NCBI GenBank assembly: GCA_963839955.1
Contig: CAWIXB010000001.1
Coordinates: forward strand, 2,480,001 to 2,544,000
Direction: 5' to 3'
Origin: CAWIXB01 sp963839955
GTDB lineage: Bacteria; Actinomycetota; Actinomycetes; JACCUZ01
DNA: 64,000 bases
The notes under the pieces: generated by a model
Database searches by the model: none
The model's input: only the letters and a program-made list of their open reading frames with translations
What the model was told of the DNA's origin: nothing
Program-made: the position numbers and the translations under genes
Shown: piece by piece, positions 1 through 8,144 of the stretch
How positions within the stretch are numbered: the stretch's first letter is position 1
Layout: each line of letters begins with the position of its first letter

Positions 1-217
1 CCGCCGCCGGCTGGCCGAGGTGCCCGAGGACGCCCGTGGCCAGGTCGAGCAGGACCTCGCGACGGAGCACACGCAGCTCGCGGGTGGCATCGCGCGGGCT
101 CAGGAGATCGGCGTCGTCGACGAGATCGTCGAGCCGGTGCGCACGCGGTCCACGCTCGCGCGCGCGATCGCCGATGCGCCGGCCACGCGCGGCCAGCACG
201 GCAACATCCCGCTGTAG
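1..217 (+). CDS. Acyl-CoA carboxylase beta (carboxyltransferase) subunit, C-terminal fragment
   Basis: Only the last 71 residues are inside the window; the gene starts upstream. The ending, with EIGVVDEIVEP followed by a basic stretch and RGQHGNIPL at the stop, is the usual C-terminus of AccD/PccB-type carboxyltransferases, which pass the carboxyl group from biotin to acetyl- or propionyl-CoA. The next gene is DUF3145, a family I recall sitting beside FAS-II genes in other Actinobacteria, so this is probably the carboxylase at the end of a fab cluster (an AccD6-like role). Substrate preference cannot be read from this fragment. Confidence 0.8.
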   Translation, partial: RRRLAEVPEDARGQVEQDLATEHTQLAGGIARAQEIGVVDEIVEPVRTRSTLARAIADAPATRGQHGNIPL

Positions 218-232
218 GAAACCTCCCCCCGG

Positions 233-730
233 TCAGCCGACCTGGTGGAGCCAGCGGACAGGCGCGCCGTCGCCGGCGTACCGGAACGACTCGAGCTCGT
301 CGTCCCACGCCTTGCCGAGCAGCCCCTCGAGCTCGTGCTCGAGGCTGGCGACGGGGTCGGTTCGCGCACGGGCCATGGCGGCGCGCAGCCTGTCCTCGCG
401 GATCAGGATGTCGCCGTGCACCCCGGTGGTGGCGTGGAAGAGGCCGAGCGACGGTGTGCAGGAGTAGCGCTCGCCCTCGCCGCCGGCCGTCGGCTCCTCG
501 GTGACCTCGAAGCGCAGGTGACCCCAGTCGCGCAGCGCCGAGGCCAGCTTGGTGCCGGTGCTGACCTCGCCCTGCCAGGAGAGCTCGGCACGCAGCGTGC
601 CGGGTGCGGCGGGCTGGGCGATCCAGTCGAGGCTCACGCGCAAGCCGAGGACCCCACCGATCGCCCACTCGACGTGCGGGCAGAGCGCCGGCGGCGTTGC
701 GTGGATGTACACCACACCGCGAGTCGTCAC
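233..730 (-). CDS. DUF3145 family protein
   Basis: A 165-residue protein that opens MTTRGVVYIHATPPALCPHVEWA, the conserved N-terminus of DUF3145, an actinobacterial family without known function. Its length matches the family. It contains aromatic and acidic patches but no membrane segment or signal peptide, so it should be cytoplasmic. It is convergent with the carboxyltransferase gene, 15 bp away. The family association with FAS-II and carboxylase genes suggests a link to lipid synthesis, but this is context only. Confidence 0.85.
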   Translation of the reverse strand: MTTRGVVYIHATPPALCPHVEWAIGGVLGLRVSLDWIAQPAAPGTLRAELSWQGEVSTGTKLASALRDWGHLRFEVTEEPTAGGEGERYSCTPSLGLFHATTGVHGDILIREDRLRAAMARARTDPVASLEHELEGLLGKAWDDELESFRYAGDGAPVRWLHQVG

Positions 731-981
731 CGGGTCCTCCTTGCTTGGTCGCGAGGTGCGCCTTCCCCGACGTGCTCGCGGGACCCTGGGTGCAGCGGCC
801 GTGCGCTGGACTCGAGCTCAGCATGGCACATCCGTCACTCCCGCACCAGCAGTGCCAGGCGCAGACCCCGTCGCCGGAGGGGAGATTTGGACCCCTCGTG
901 GTGCCTGAAGTCCGGGCACCCAACCGCCGATAGTCACAGGAGAGTGCGGCCATCCGGCCGGCCGACAGGAGGCTCCTCCTC

Positions 982-1407
982 GTGCACGACCCCGAGTGGT
1001 TGATCGCCGCGGCGTACGACGAGGGGGTTGTCTCCGAGGTCATCCGTCCGGCAGCGATCCTGCCCGAGGAGTCGGCCCGTGCCGTGCTCGTCGAGCTGGC
1101 TCTGCGCGACGTGCACAACGGCGGGCTCTGGCAGTCGGAGCCCACTCTGTGGAGTCGCTACGACCGGCCGTGGCTGGGTTACGGCGCCCCCGGCGGTGCG
1201 GAGCTCATCGGGACGATCCAGGTGGCCTACGGCAGCCCGACCCGCTACGAGATCACGATCTACCGGGTGACGGTGACCCGGTTCGGCACCAACGGTGGCT
1301 GGACGGTCGAGAGCATCTGCAACGAGGCCATCGGCTTCGGCAACGTCAACCTGGCGGACTGCCCCCGGGCCAGCCTGAACGATCCCCCCAAACCGTTCCG
1401 CTTCTAG
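982..1407 (+). CDS. Hypothetical protein, 141 aa
   Basis: I do not recognise the family. The start is GTG at 982, chosen because a strong ribosome binding site (ACAGGAGG, ending near 972) precedes it by about nine bases. The product has no signal peptide or membrane helix. The centre is rich in beta-forming residues (GAELIGTIQVAYGSP, RYEITIYRVTVTRF), which suggests a small mixed alpha/beta fold. It stands alone, divergent from DUF3145 and convergent with the STAS gene. Confidence 0.7.
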   Translation: MHDPEWLIAAAYDEGVVSEVIRPAAILPEESARAVLVELALRDVHNGGLWQSEPTLWSRYDRPWLGYGAPGGAELIGTIQVAYGSPTRYEITIYRVTVTRFGTNGGWTVESICNEAIGFGNVNLADCPRASLNDPPKPFRF

Positions 1408-1467
1408 GCCGCCGACTCCCAGACGTGCCGATCAGACCCGATCGGGCTAGTCGAATTCCTCAGACGC

Positions 1468-1857
1468 TCAGAGCGCCGCGATGCGCGGCATCCCGATCAC
1501 GTCCGGCACGGTGACGACCGGGCAGCACCGGTCGACCTCCGCGACGCTCCCGATCACGTGCAACCTCTTGGTCAGCTGCATGAGATCGAAGAACCCCAGC
1601 ATCGAGGGCTGGTCGACGACGAAGTGCACCTGGCCGCCGAGCAGCGTCTGGCGATGGAAGATGCGCAGCAGGCTGCCAACGCCTGTCGAGTCAATGAATC
1701 CAACGTTTCGCAGGTCGACCACGAGGCTGTCCGCCCCACGGTTCACCATCGCGAGCAAGTTGTCGCGCAGCGCCGGCGCGCTTTCGACGTCCACCTCCCC
1801 GGTTATCTCCACGACGGTGTGGATGCCCACACGGTATGGATCGAGAAGGCTGATCAC
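1468..1857 (-). CDS. STAS-domain anti-sigma factor antagonist
   Basis: A 129-residue single-domain protein of the SpoIIAA/RsbV type. The STAS core covers about residues 10-110, and residues 56-60 read DSTGV, the loop whose serine (Ser57) is phosphorylated by an anti-sigma kinase in characterised members. Such proteins bind and inactivate anti-sigma factors when unphosphorylated. The start is GTG at 1857, preceded by GGAGG at a good spacing. No kinase or sigma partner lies next to it, so the partner is elsewhere in the genome. Confidence 0.85.
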   Translation of the reverse strand: MISLLDPYRVGIHTVVEITGEVDVESAPALRDNLLAMVNRGADSLVVDLRNVGFIDSTGVGSLLRIFHRQTLLGGQVHFVVDQPSMLGFFDLMQLTKRLHVIGSVAEVDRCCPVVTVPDVIGMPRIAAL

Positions 1858-1973
1858 TGGCAGCCTCCAAGTCGTTGGGGGGCAGGTACGGGTCGTCCTG
1901 ACTGTGACCGATTGCTGCTGCGATGCCCCCAGAGCGTAGCCGCCGATCGGCCATGAGGGAAGTCACGGACGCA

Positions 1974-2062
1974 ACGGATTTCGTTCCGGCAGAATCCCAG
2001 TGATCTACAAGAGTTTTTGCTTGGGCAATTGTCTCACGGTCCCGCCGGACGACGAAATCCGT
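1974..2062. repeat. Long imperfect inverted repeat
   Basis: The arm ACGGATTTCGTTCCGGC at 1974-1990 is the reverse complement of GCCGGACGACGAAATCCGT at 2044-2062 except for a two-base insertion. The arms enclose 53 bp of lower-GC sequence. It could be a structured RNA leader, a MITE-like remnant or a cruciform-forming protein-binding site; nothing in the sequence decides between these. Confidence 0.6.
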
Positions 2063-2113
2063 AGGAACGGAGATTCGTGGCAAGGCGGGCATGCCGGTTG
2101 GTCGCGGACGCAG

Positions 2114-2140
2114 TGACGGCCCGGGGTCACCGGGCCGTCA
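2114..2140 (-). terminator. GC-rich hairpin downstream of the nuclease gene
   Basis: TGACGGCCCG (2114-2123) and CGGGCCGTCA (2131-2140) form a perfect 10-bp stem with a 7-base loop. It lies about 56 bp beyond the stop of the minus-strand nuclease gene. There is no T-run, as is common for actinobacterial terminator hairpins. Confidence 0.5.
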
Positions 2141-2195
2141 ATGGGCCATTCAGGGGGCCGTCAGGCCCGGTCAGCAGGCCCACCAAGCAGCCCAG

Positions 2196-3140
2196 CTAGC
2201 AGGCATACCGGCAGGGGTACATCTTCGAGCCGCGCAGGTTGCCCTTGGGGTCGAAGAGCCACGCACCGTCACCCATGTACGTCGGGTTGAAGGTCACGTT
2301 GGCGAACATCGGCGCGTGTCCCTGGAAATAGAAGTGGCTGCTCGTGTTGGTGCCCTTGCCGGGGTGGACGTAGACGGCCTCGCCGGGCGAGAGGACGGTG
2401 CCCGACGGGAACGTGAAGCCGTGCGCCTTGTAGTTGCGGAAAGCAGCGTCGCGGATCCACCAGCCGGCGATCGAGAACGACGACGTGCCGTGGTTCTTGA
2501 CGCGGATCCACTCGCCGTTCGGGTTGTCGTTGTCGCCGCGGGGAGCGTCCCACTTGATGGCGACACCGATCCTGGCGCCGGTGGAGACTCCGGACCCACA
2601 GCGGGAGATATCGCCGTACATGCCCAGATGCCGCTTCATCGCACGCTGGGCACGCTGCATGTAGGTGCGGTTGTGCGTGTACTCGGAGGCGGTCAGGTCG
2701 GGCAGGACCAAGCCCTTGTCGAGCAGCATGGCGCCGGTGTCACGCCACGCGCCGCCCGAGTAGACCGCGATGTGGCGCTGCAGGCGGGCACCCGAGCTGC
2801 TGCTTGCGTAGCGCGACGTGATGCGCACCCGCTTGTTGAAGATCATGTGGTGCAGGGCGGCGGTGGCAGCGGGGCCCCAGCACTCTCCCCTGACGCGATC
2901 CAGGTAGGAGCTGTAGGTGGTCAGCTCCATGGCCTGGATCCCGATGTAGCGGATCCGCTTCGGTGTGCTCGTCCCGTCGCCCGCGATGTCGACGTCGATG
3001 GTGTCCCCGTCCGCAACGAAGGTCACCTTCCCGTACTTCGCGGTGGCGGCCTGCGCAGGTCCGACCGTGCCGGCCAAAGGCAGGACGACGGCGAGCGCCG
3101 CGGCGGCAACGAGGGCGGTGCGGAATCGAGTCAGCTTCAT
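2196..3140 (-). CDS. Secreted thermonuclease-like (SNase) protein with C-terminal lamin-tail domain
   Basis: A 314-residue exported protein. Residues 1-31 form a signal peptide ending near AQA. An SNase (OB-fold) domain follows at about 36-180, with GDTIDVDI holding the calcium-binding acidic residues and a basic ITSRYASSSSGARLQRH stretch. A lamin-tail (LTD) domain at about 185-310 has the typical NGEWIRVKN and SIAGWWIRD strands. Secreted LTD proteins with nuclease domains are common in Actinobacteria, where LTD is thought to aid surface or nucleic-acid binding. The start has AAGGAC upstream. It is divergent from the phosphodiesterase gene. The likely role is extracellular DNA/RNA hydrolysis; activity depends on residues not checked here. 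Confidence 0.85.
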   Translation of the reverse strand: MKLTRFRTALVAAAALAVVLPLAGTVGPAQAATAKYGKVTFVADGDTIDVDIAGDGTSTPKRIRYIGIQAMELTTYSSYLDRVRGECWGPAATAALHHMIFNKRVRITSRYASSSSGARLQRHIAVYSGGAWRDTGAMLLDKGLVLPDLTASEYTHNRTYMQRAQRAMKRHLGMYGDISRCGSGVSTGARIGVAIKWDAPRGDNDNPNGEWIRVKNHGTSSFSIAGWWIRDAAFRNYKAHGFTFPSGTVLSPGEAVYVHPGKGTNTSSHFYFQGHAPMFANVTFNPTYMGDGAWLFDPKGNLRGSKMYPCRYAC

Positions 3141-3307
3141 GGATATATGTCCTTAGGCTGGAGGGTTTGTCCGGGGATGTTATCGACAGAAATGACTAGG
3201 GGTTGAAGGACGATGGACGGCTTTTTCGGCGGCGCTTGCGTTTTTCACCCAGAGGGAGGAAGGGTTAATGCGGACAGACTGGTACATACAAGGTCGAAAG
3301 GAATTCC

Positions 3308-4201
3308 ATGACCCGATTGCGTGCATTCCTCATCGCTGCGCTGACCCTGGCGCTGCTCGCACCTGCCGGCACCGCGCTCGCCAAGCCGCCGGCCGCCCCG
3401 CCGAACGCCAGCCCCCTCGCCCGCGCTCACGCGCACAACGACTACGAGCACACCCGGCCGTTGTTCGACGCACTCGACCAGGGCTTCACCAGCGTCGAGG
3501 CCGACATCTGGCTCGTCGGCGACAAACTGCTCATCGGGCACGACGCCGTCGACCTGACACCGAAGCGCACCATCGAGAACCTCTACCTGAAGCCGCTCGC
3601 GGACCGGGTGCGCAAGAACCACGGCAGTGTCTACGACAAGCGCAGCGAGCCCTTCCAGCTGCTCGTCGACATCAAGACCGAGGGCACCTCGACGTACACC
3701 CGCCTCGACGAGGTCCTGCGCCACTACCGCGCGATGCTCACGCGATGGAGCAGCCGGAAGGTCGACTCTGGTGCGGTGAGCGTGGTGATCAGCGGCAACC
3801 GGCCGCGCGCGCTGATGGAGTCACAACGAGAGCGCTTCGCGGCGTACGACGGCCGGCTGAGCGATCTGGGCAGCGGTGCGCCCGCCTCGTTCATCCCGTT
3901 GATCAGTGACAACTGGTCGAAGAACTTCACCTGGCGCGGCGTCGGCACCATGCCGGCGGACGAGCGGGCGAAATTACGCCAGATCGTCGAGGTCGCGCAC
4001 GGCAACGGCCAGCGCATCCGCTTCTGGGAGACGCCGGACGTCCCGGGGCCGGAGCAGGAGGCCGTGTGGCGTGAGCTCGTCGCCGCCGACGTCGACCACC
4101 TCAACACCGACCATCTCCGCGAGCTGCGCCGGTTCCTGCTCGCGAACGACCCCGAGCAGGCGTCGACCGCCCGTCAGGACGCGTTCGCACCCGCAGCCTG
4201 A
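3308..4201 (+). CDS. Secreted PI-PLC/glycerophosphodiester phosphodiesterase-family protein
   Basis: A 297-residue protein with a signal peptide (residues 1-25, ending ALA). The motif AHAHNDYEH at 40-48 matches the HAHNDY signature of secreted PLC-like phosphodiesterases. Glu64 and Asp66 (VEADIW) and His78-Asp79 (IGHD) fit the metal ligands and second catalytic histidine of the GDPD/PI-PLC TIM barrel. It should hydrolyse phosphodiester bonds of phospholipid head groups or wall polymers outside the cell; the substrate is not predictable. AAGGA lies six bases before the ATG. It is divergent from the nuclease gene, and the two may share a promoter region. Confidence 0.8.
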   Translation: MTRLRAFLIAALTLALLAPAGTALAKPPAAPPNASPLARAHAHNDYEHTRPLFDALDQGFTSVEADIWLVGDKLLIGHDAVDLTPKRTIENLYLKPLADRVRKNHGSVYDKRSEPFQLLVDIKTEGTSTYTRLDEVLRHYRAMLTRWSSRKVDSGAVSVVISGNRPRALMESQRERFAAYDGRLSDLGSGAPASFIPLISDNWSKNFTWRGVGTMPADERAKLRQIVEVAHGNGQRIRFWETPDVPGPEQEAVWRELVAADVDHLNTDHLRELRRFLLANDPEQASTARQDAFAPAA

Positions 4202-4328
4202 GCGGCACAGCGTCTTGTGAGTCGGTCTCTAGTGCGCCACAAGTGGCTTACCAGGGTGATGCCTCATCGTCGGGACGACACAACCAGATGCGCAGCCGCC
4301 CAGGTCTGCCACCCCGACAGGAGAAGTC

Positions 4329-4817
4329 ATGCGCCCCCGCTCCCTGCTGTTCACCGCTGCCGCGACCGTTGCGCTGTCCGCGCTGCCGCTGGCTGCTCAC
4401 GCCGCCACGACCGAGATGATCGACCGCGCCGCCTACGACGGCACCGTGGACAAGACCGCGAGCAGCCTGCACATGGCCGCCGAGACCCGTGGTGAACTCG
4501 GCGGCTATCTCGACGTCACCGTCACCGCCAAGGACGGCACTCTGCCGACTGGCTCGAACGTATGCGAGCCCGCCGTCATCGACGCCGTCCTCACCGTTTC
4601 CCCCGGCGAGACGATGACCGCCCGCGTCAGGGGTGACCTGTGCACCGGCTTCTACGGCGACTCGATGACGGCGAACGGTGCGATCGACAAGAAGGCCTTC
4701 GACTACGAGGGCACTGCGCACAGCAAGGCCAAGCTCGTCGGTGAGGGACTCATCTCTGTCGGCGTCATCGACTGGTTCGGTGGCCAGGCCGCTTTCTCCG
4801 CCACCGTGAAGTGGTGA
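4329..4817 (+). CDS. Secreted hypothetical protein, 162 aa
   Basis: I do not recognise the family. Residues 1-25 are a clear signal peptide ending AHA. The mature part is beta-rich with two cysteines (NVCEPAV and GDLCTGF) that could form one disulfide. AGGAG precedes the ATG. It follows the phosphodiesterase by 127 bp on the same strand and is closed by a strong hairpin at 4841-4876. Confidence 0.7.
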   Translation: MRPRSLLFTAAATVALSALPLAAHAATTEMIDRAAYDGTVDKTASSLHMAAETRGELGGYLDVTVTAKDGTLPTGSNVCEPAVIDAVLTVSPGETMTARVRGDLCTGFYGDSMTANGAIDKKAFDYEGTAHSKAKLVGEGLISVGVIDWFGGQAAFSATVKW

Positions 4818-4840
4818 CCGAGTAGACCCGATCGTGTCGT

Positions 4841-4876
4841 GAGCGGGGTGGTGTCGTGACCGACACCACCCCGCTC
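4841..4876 (+). terminator. Perfect 16-bp stem hairpin
   Basis: GAGCGGGGTGGTGTCG (4841-4856), a TGAC loop, and CGACACCACCCCGCTC (4861-4876) form an uninterrupted stem just after the secreted hypothetical gene. No T-run follows. It is a likely transcription terminator. Confidence 0.7.
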
Positions 4877-4958
4877 GCCGGGTGCTGTCGGCGATCGATG
4901 CCGCTGCCGAACGCTCGATCACCGAGACTTCGACGACTGCCCGCATTAGGGTGCGGCA

Positions 4959-5903
4959 ATGAGTGGTCCCGTCAGCACCGTCGATGCGCCGACCGCCCTG
5001 GCTGACTGCAGTCACCCCAGTGCACCGTGCATGGAGGTCACCGACAGCCGGGACCAGCACGTCGGCAAGGTTCGGGTACGCCGTGCACTGCCGCGGAGAG
5101 GCCGTCGCACCATCGGCGCCTGGTGCTTCGCCGACCACATGGGGCCTGCCGACGTCACGGAGAACAGCGGCGTCGACATCGGCCCACACCCGCACATCGG
5201 GCTGCAGACAGTCACCTGGCTGATCGACGGCGAAGTCCTGCACCGCGACAGCCTCGGCTCCGAACAGGTGATCAAGCCCGGCCAGCTCAACCTGATGACT
5301 TCAGGCGGTGCCGTGTCCCACGCCGAGGAGGCGACGGGTCACTACCGCGGGACCCTGGAAGGCATTCAACTGTGGGTTGCACTGCCGGAAGCCACCCGTC
5401 ACGGCGCCAATGCGTTCGAACATCACGCAGAACCTCCGCAGAACGACGTCGACGGCGCGGTCGCCACCGTGCTCGTCGGCGACTTCGCCGGGCTGTCCAG
5501 CAGCGCCCGGCATGACACCCCGCTGGTCGGCGTCGACCTAGCGCTGCACCAGCCGACCACCATCCCGCTGCAGCCGGAGTTCGAGTACGCCGTCGTCGTC
5601 ATGGACGGCGCGGTCGGCATCGACAGCAAGCCACTGCACCCCGGCAAGCTCGGCTACCTCGGTCGTGGTCGCAGCGAGCTCCACATCGATGTGAGAGAGC
5701 GCACCCGTGCGCTACTGCTAGGCGGAGAACCGTTCGAGGAGCCCATCGTCATGTGGTGGAACTTCGTCGCCCGCAACCGCGACGAGCTCGACGCCGCCTA
5801 CGCGTCATGGGCAAGGCAGGACGACCGCTTCGGCCACGTCAACTCGTCCTTACCCCTCATCCCCGCCCAGGCGCCGTACTGGCGCCGGGCGGAACAGGGC
5901 TGA
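4959..5903 (+). CDS. Pirin family protein
   Basis: A 314-residue bicupin. The N-terminal cupin carries the pirin signature: WCFADHMGP, then HPHIGLQTVTWLIDGE and the MTSGGAVSHAEE stretch, which supply the metal-binding histidines and glutamate. The C-terminal cupin (about 180-290) ends with the conserved MWWNFVARNRDE segment. Pirins bind iron; some bacterial members are quercetin dioxygenases, and others act as protein partners. Nothing nearby indicates a specific substrate. It runs alone, convergent with the DUF4235-like gene. Confidence 0.9.
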   Translation: MSGPVSTVDAPTALADCSHPSAPCMEVTDSRDQHVGKVRVRRALPRRGRRTIGAWCFADHMGPADVTENSGVDIGPHPHIGLQTVTWLIDGEVLHRDSLGSEQVIKPGQLNLMTSGGAVSHAEEATGHYRGTLEGIQLWVALPEATRHGANAFEHHAEPPQNDVDGAVATVLVGDFAGLSSSARHDTPLVGVDLALHQPTTIPLQPEFEYAVVVMDGAVGIDSKPLHPGKLGYLGRGRSELHIDVRERTRALLLGGEPFEEPIVMWWNFVARNRDELDAAYASWARQDDRFGHVNSSLPLIPAQAPYWRRAEQG

Positions 5904-5953
5904 CACTCCCCCGGCGGTCGTCATGCACCGAGCCACGCGCAACATACGCCGGA

Positions 5954-6379
5954 TCAGTCGCCAGACCCCGTGGCCTTACGCCGGGACGACTGCTCGTCGG
6001 CCAGCTCTTTGATGGTCTCGCTCACGATGACGGGCAGTTTCTGACCTGAGCTGGCTCCGCGAACGCGCCGCCACCCCGGAGCAAGGCCTGCCGCAGCGAA
6101 ACCCGCCGGTTCTCCGTGTCGTCGGGTGACCGCTCCGCTCGCTGCCCGGCGACGTTGCAGCATCTCGTGGACCCGCCGCTTGTTGGCGATCCGACGTACC
6201 GCCACCTCGATCACCGCAGCGGTCGTCGTGGTCAGGGCAGTCCAAGCGATCGCCCGCCGCCATGACGTCTCCTGGTCGCTGGGGACCGGCCCCTTTCGGC
6301 CGGTGACCCGCTCGTAGGTGATCTCGATGCCCGTTCTGGCCACCCAGACCGCCCCACCGACTACGAGAGGGGCGAGCAA
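5954..6379 (-). CDS. DUF4235-like membrane-associated protein
   Basis: A 141-residue protein with two hydrophobic stretches (APLVVGGAVWVA near the start, AIAWTALTTTTAAVIEVAV at about 43-61) separated by a short charged segment, followed by a basic RRIANKRR motif. This arrangement resembles DUF4235, a small actinobacterial membrane family. The only plausible start is TTG at 6379; the frame is open for a further 57 bases but has no better start. The C-terminal half is basic and low-complexity. Function unknown. Confidence 0.5.
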   Translation of the reverse strand: MLAPLVVGGAVWVARTGIEITYERVTGRKGPVPSDQETSWRRAIAWTALTTTTAAVIEVAVRRIANKRRVHEMLQRRRAASGAVTRRHGEPAGFAAAGLAPGWRRVRGASSGQKLPVIVSETIKELADEQSSRRKATGSGD

Positions 6380-6583
6380 GTGGAACAGGGATGAGCACGG
6401 CCCCCGTACTCGACCTCGGCGGCCTTGTCCGCTGCCTCAGCCCTGAGCGCCTCCTCGATGAAGGTGTACACCACTCGTCGGGCTGACTACCAGGGCCGGG
6501 GCGGGCCGACCACCAGGGATCGAAGGCGCGTAAAGGATCAGCCGAAGTAGCTGTCAAGCTTCAGGCGGAATAGCACACGGCCT

Positions 6584-6660
6584 TGGTGGGGCGGGCGGGA
6601 CTCGAACCCGCGACCCAAGGATTATGAGTCCTCTGCTCTAACCAGCTGAGCTACCGCCCC
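6584..6660 (-). tRNA. tRNA with CAU anticodon (tRNA-Ile2 or elongator tRNA-Met)
   Basis: A complete cloverleaf on the minus strand: acceptor stem GGGGCGG/CCGCCCC, D-arm GCTCAGCTGGTTAGAGC, anticodon loop CTCATAA, T-arm around GGTTCGAGTCC, and an encoded CCA end. The anticodon is CAU. The D-arm to variable-loop sequence (GAGCAG, TTGGGTCGC) is more like isoleucine-2 tRNA than elongator Met as I recall them, but identity needs a tRNA-model score. If Ile2, the wobble C would be modified to lysidine by TilS. Confidence 0.9.
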
Positions 6661-6687
6661 CACGGGCATCCGCGGGCGGTGCCGAGA

Positions 6688-7179
6688 CTATCCAAGCCCG
6701 CTCCCGTGACTGGCAGGCTCGGCCGCGACCAGCCCGTCAGTCACGAGCATCTGGCGAGCCGCCGCCAGATGACGCATGGCGCGGGCGACGGCGTGCCGGC
6801 TTGGTTTGCGCGCAGTCTGCTCCGCCTTGGCCAACCGCTTGTGCGCGCGGCACGCCGTGACGAGCGCCGGCTCGAGAGCGCCGGACACGTCGGCGAACCC
6901 CCGCAGGAAGCCGGCGCTCACCGCCTCGCGCGGCATCAGCGCTGGATCCTCGCTGTTCGTGGCCTGCCAGAGCGCCAGCCCCTCGTCGTAGAGCCTGGTG
7001 CCGCGGCCATCGCGGAACACCTTCGCAAAGCGGTCACCGACACGCATGGTGCAGCGGTGATGGGGGCGGTAGCGCAGCACGCGCGCTGTCGGATTGACCG
7101 CCAGCACCGCGGCGAGCGTCGGGAGCCCAGGGTCCTGTGAGAACCGAAGGGCCCGCACGGAGCCCCAGGGCAGGTCCAT
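6688..7179 (-). pseudogene. Probable degenerate phosphotransferase-like gene
   Basis: The 163-residue frame begins like actinobacterial aminoglycoside-phosphotransferase-family proteins: a PWGSVRALRF opening, PGLPTL, then RVLRYRPHHRCTMRVGDRFAKVF, which matches their N-lobe strands. After about residue 70 the similarity stops and a short basic helical tail follows; the HGDxxxxN catalytic loop and DxD/DxG metal site are absent. The gene lies between two tRNA genes. I read it as a truncated remnant, though a short intact protein of unknown role remains possible. Confidence 0.45.
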
Positions 7180-7287
7180 ACGTACGGCCGAGCCGACCCC
7201 TCGCGGTTCATGAGCCGGCCAAGACAGGACATCGGGAAAGTGGCCGTTAGTGCTACGACCTGGGACATACGAGCCCCGCCATGAGCG

Positions 7288-7363
7288 TGGCTCCCCCGAC
7301 TGGACTCGAACCAGTAACCTGCCGGTTAACAGCCGGCTGCTCTGCCAATTGAGCTACGGAGGA
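7288..7363 (-). tRNA. tRNA-Asn (GUU)
   Basis: A complete minus-strand cloverleaf with acceptor TCCTCCG/CGGGGGA (one G-U pair), D-arm GCTCAATTGGCAGAGC, anticodon loop TGTTAAC with anticodon GTT, T-arm GGTTCGAGTCC and discriminator G. A CCA end is encoded at 7288-7290. Confidence 0.95.
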
Positions 7364-7573
7364 TCGGGCGCGCCGGAGGCCCACCGCGCCTTCCAAGGCT
7401 AGCGCACGCCTCCGGGGGACCAACCGGGCGGATTCCGCAGGCAGGTGTCGGCCCAATGACCGAGGGTAGGGGGCCGTCGACCGGCTTCAACGATCATCAG
7501 ATTCCTGCCCGACGAGACCCGACAACGCTCATCCGAGAACGATCACCGACGACTCGACTCCCGAGGAGGCGCC

Positions 7574-7891
7574 ATGCGCACCAAGGCAACTTTCCTGGCC
7601 GGCTTCGCCACCGGGTACGTGCTCGGCAGCCGTGCCGGCCGGGCTCGCTACGAGCAGATCCGGCAGGCCGCCAAGAGCTTCGCGAACAACCCCACCGTCC
7701 AGCGGCGGACGGACCAGCTCCAGCACCAGGCCGGCGACGCGCTCAGCACCGCGAAGGACAAGGCGACCGGCGCCCTCGGCGAGAAGCTGGGCGACAAGAA
7801 GCCGTCGTGGCTCGGCTCCGACGACCCCCAGCCCGCGAGCAGCGGCAAGGCCGGCTGGGCCGCCGGCAGCAACGGCGCGGTCGGCAGCTGA
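7574..7891 (+). CDS. YtxH-like small membrane-anchored protein
   Basis: A 105-residue protein with one short N-terminal hydrophobic segment (FLAGFATGYVLGSRAG) followed by RARYEQIRQAAKSF and a long helical, alanine/lysine-rich tail. This pattern is typical of YtxH-type proteins, thought to be envelope-associated stress proteins. CGAGGAGG lies just before the ATG. Its TGA stop overlaps by one base the ATG of the DUF5709 gene, so the two are translated together. Confidence 0.7.
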   Translation: MRTKATFLAGFATGYVLGSRAGRARYEQIRQAAKSFANNPTVQRRTDQLQHQAGDALSTAKDKATGALGEKLGDKKPSWLGSDDPQPASSGKAGWAAGSNGAVGS

Positions 7892-8136
7892 TGACCGAGT
7901 TCGCCCGCGAGGTCCCCGACCCCGACACCAACGGCGTCTCGCAGCTCGACGCCGCCGACGTGCCGGAGACAGCGGACGACGACTCCCCCGAGCGCGAGCG
8001 GGTGCCCGACCCTGACGAGCCGGCACTCCCGGGCGACGCGCCGCTCGGCGTCGACGCGCAGGGCACGACCGTCAACGAGCAGTTGGACGGCGAGTCGCTC
8101 GACGACAAGCTCGCTCGCGAACGCGGCGACGAGTAG
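7891..8136 (+). CDS. DUF5709-like acidic protein
   Basis: An 81-residue, strongly acidic protein without signal peptide or membrane helix. The C-terminal part, APLGVDAQGTTVNEQLDGE followed by SLDDKLARE, matches the DUF5709 consensus (PLGVDRFGTT... GESLDQRLA) as I recall it. The family has no known function. It overlaps the YtxH-like gene by one base and is followed nine bases after its stop by the topoisomerase IB gene, which suggests a three-gene unit. Confidence 0.7.
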   Translation: MTEFAREVPDPDTNGVSQLDAADVPETADDDSPERERVPDPDEPALPGDAPLGVDAQGTTVNEQLDGESLDDKLARERGDE

Positions 8137-8144
8137 GGGCCACG

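Larger units (their letters stand above)
1858..2195. other. Intergenic region between STAS gene and nuclease gene
   Basis: This 338-bp gap holds no convincing gene. It contains an AT-rich patch around 1990-2043 bounded by a long imperfect inverted repeat, and a GC-rich hairpin at 2114-2140 downstream of the nuclease gene. The upstream promoter of the STAS gene should lie in its left half. Confidence 0.6.

Noticed and set aside
1433..1447. Short palindrome AGACCCGATCGGGCT between convergent genes
   Set aside because: Stem too short to call a terminator with confidence.
1691..2092. 133-aa minus-strand ORF upstream of and overlapping the STAS gene
   Set aside because: It switches to a shadow of the STAS gene halfway and lacks a ribosome binding site.
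6361..6474. 37-aa ORF (minus) overlapping the DUF4235-like start
   Set aside because: No ribosome binding site and no recognised family; could be chance.
7456..7890. N-terminal extension of the DUF5709-like gene
   Set aside because: It runs through the YtxH-like gene in another frame; the ATG at 7891 gives the family-like protein.
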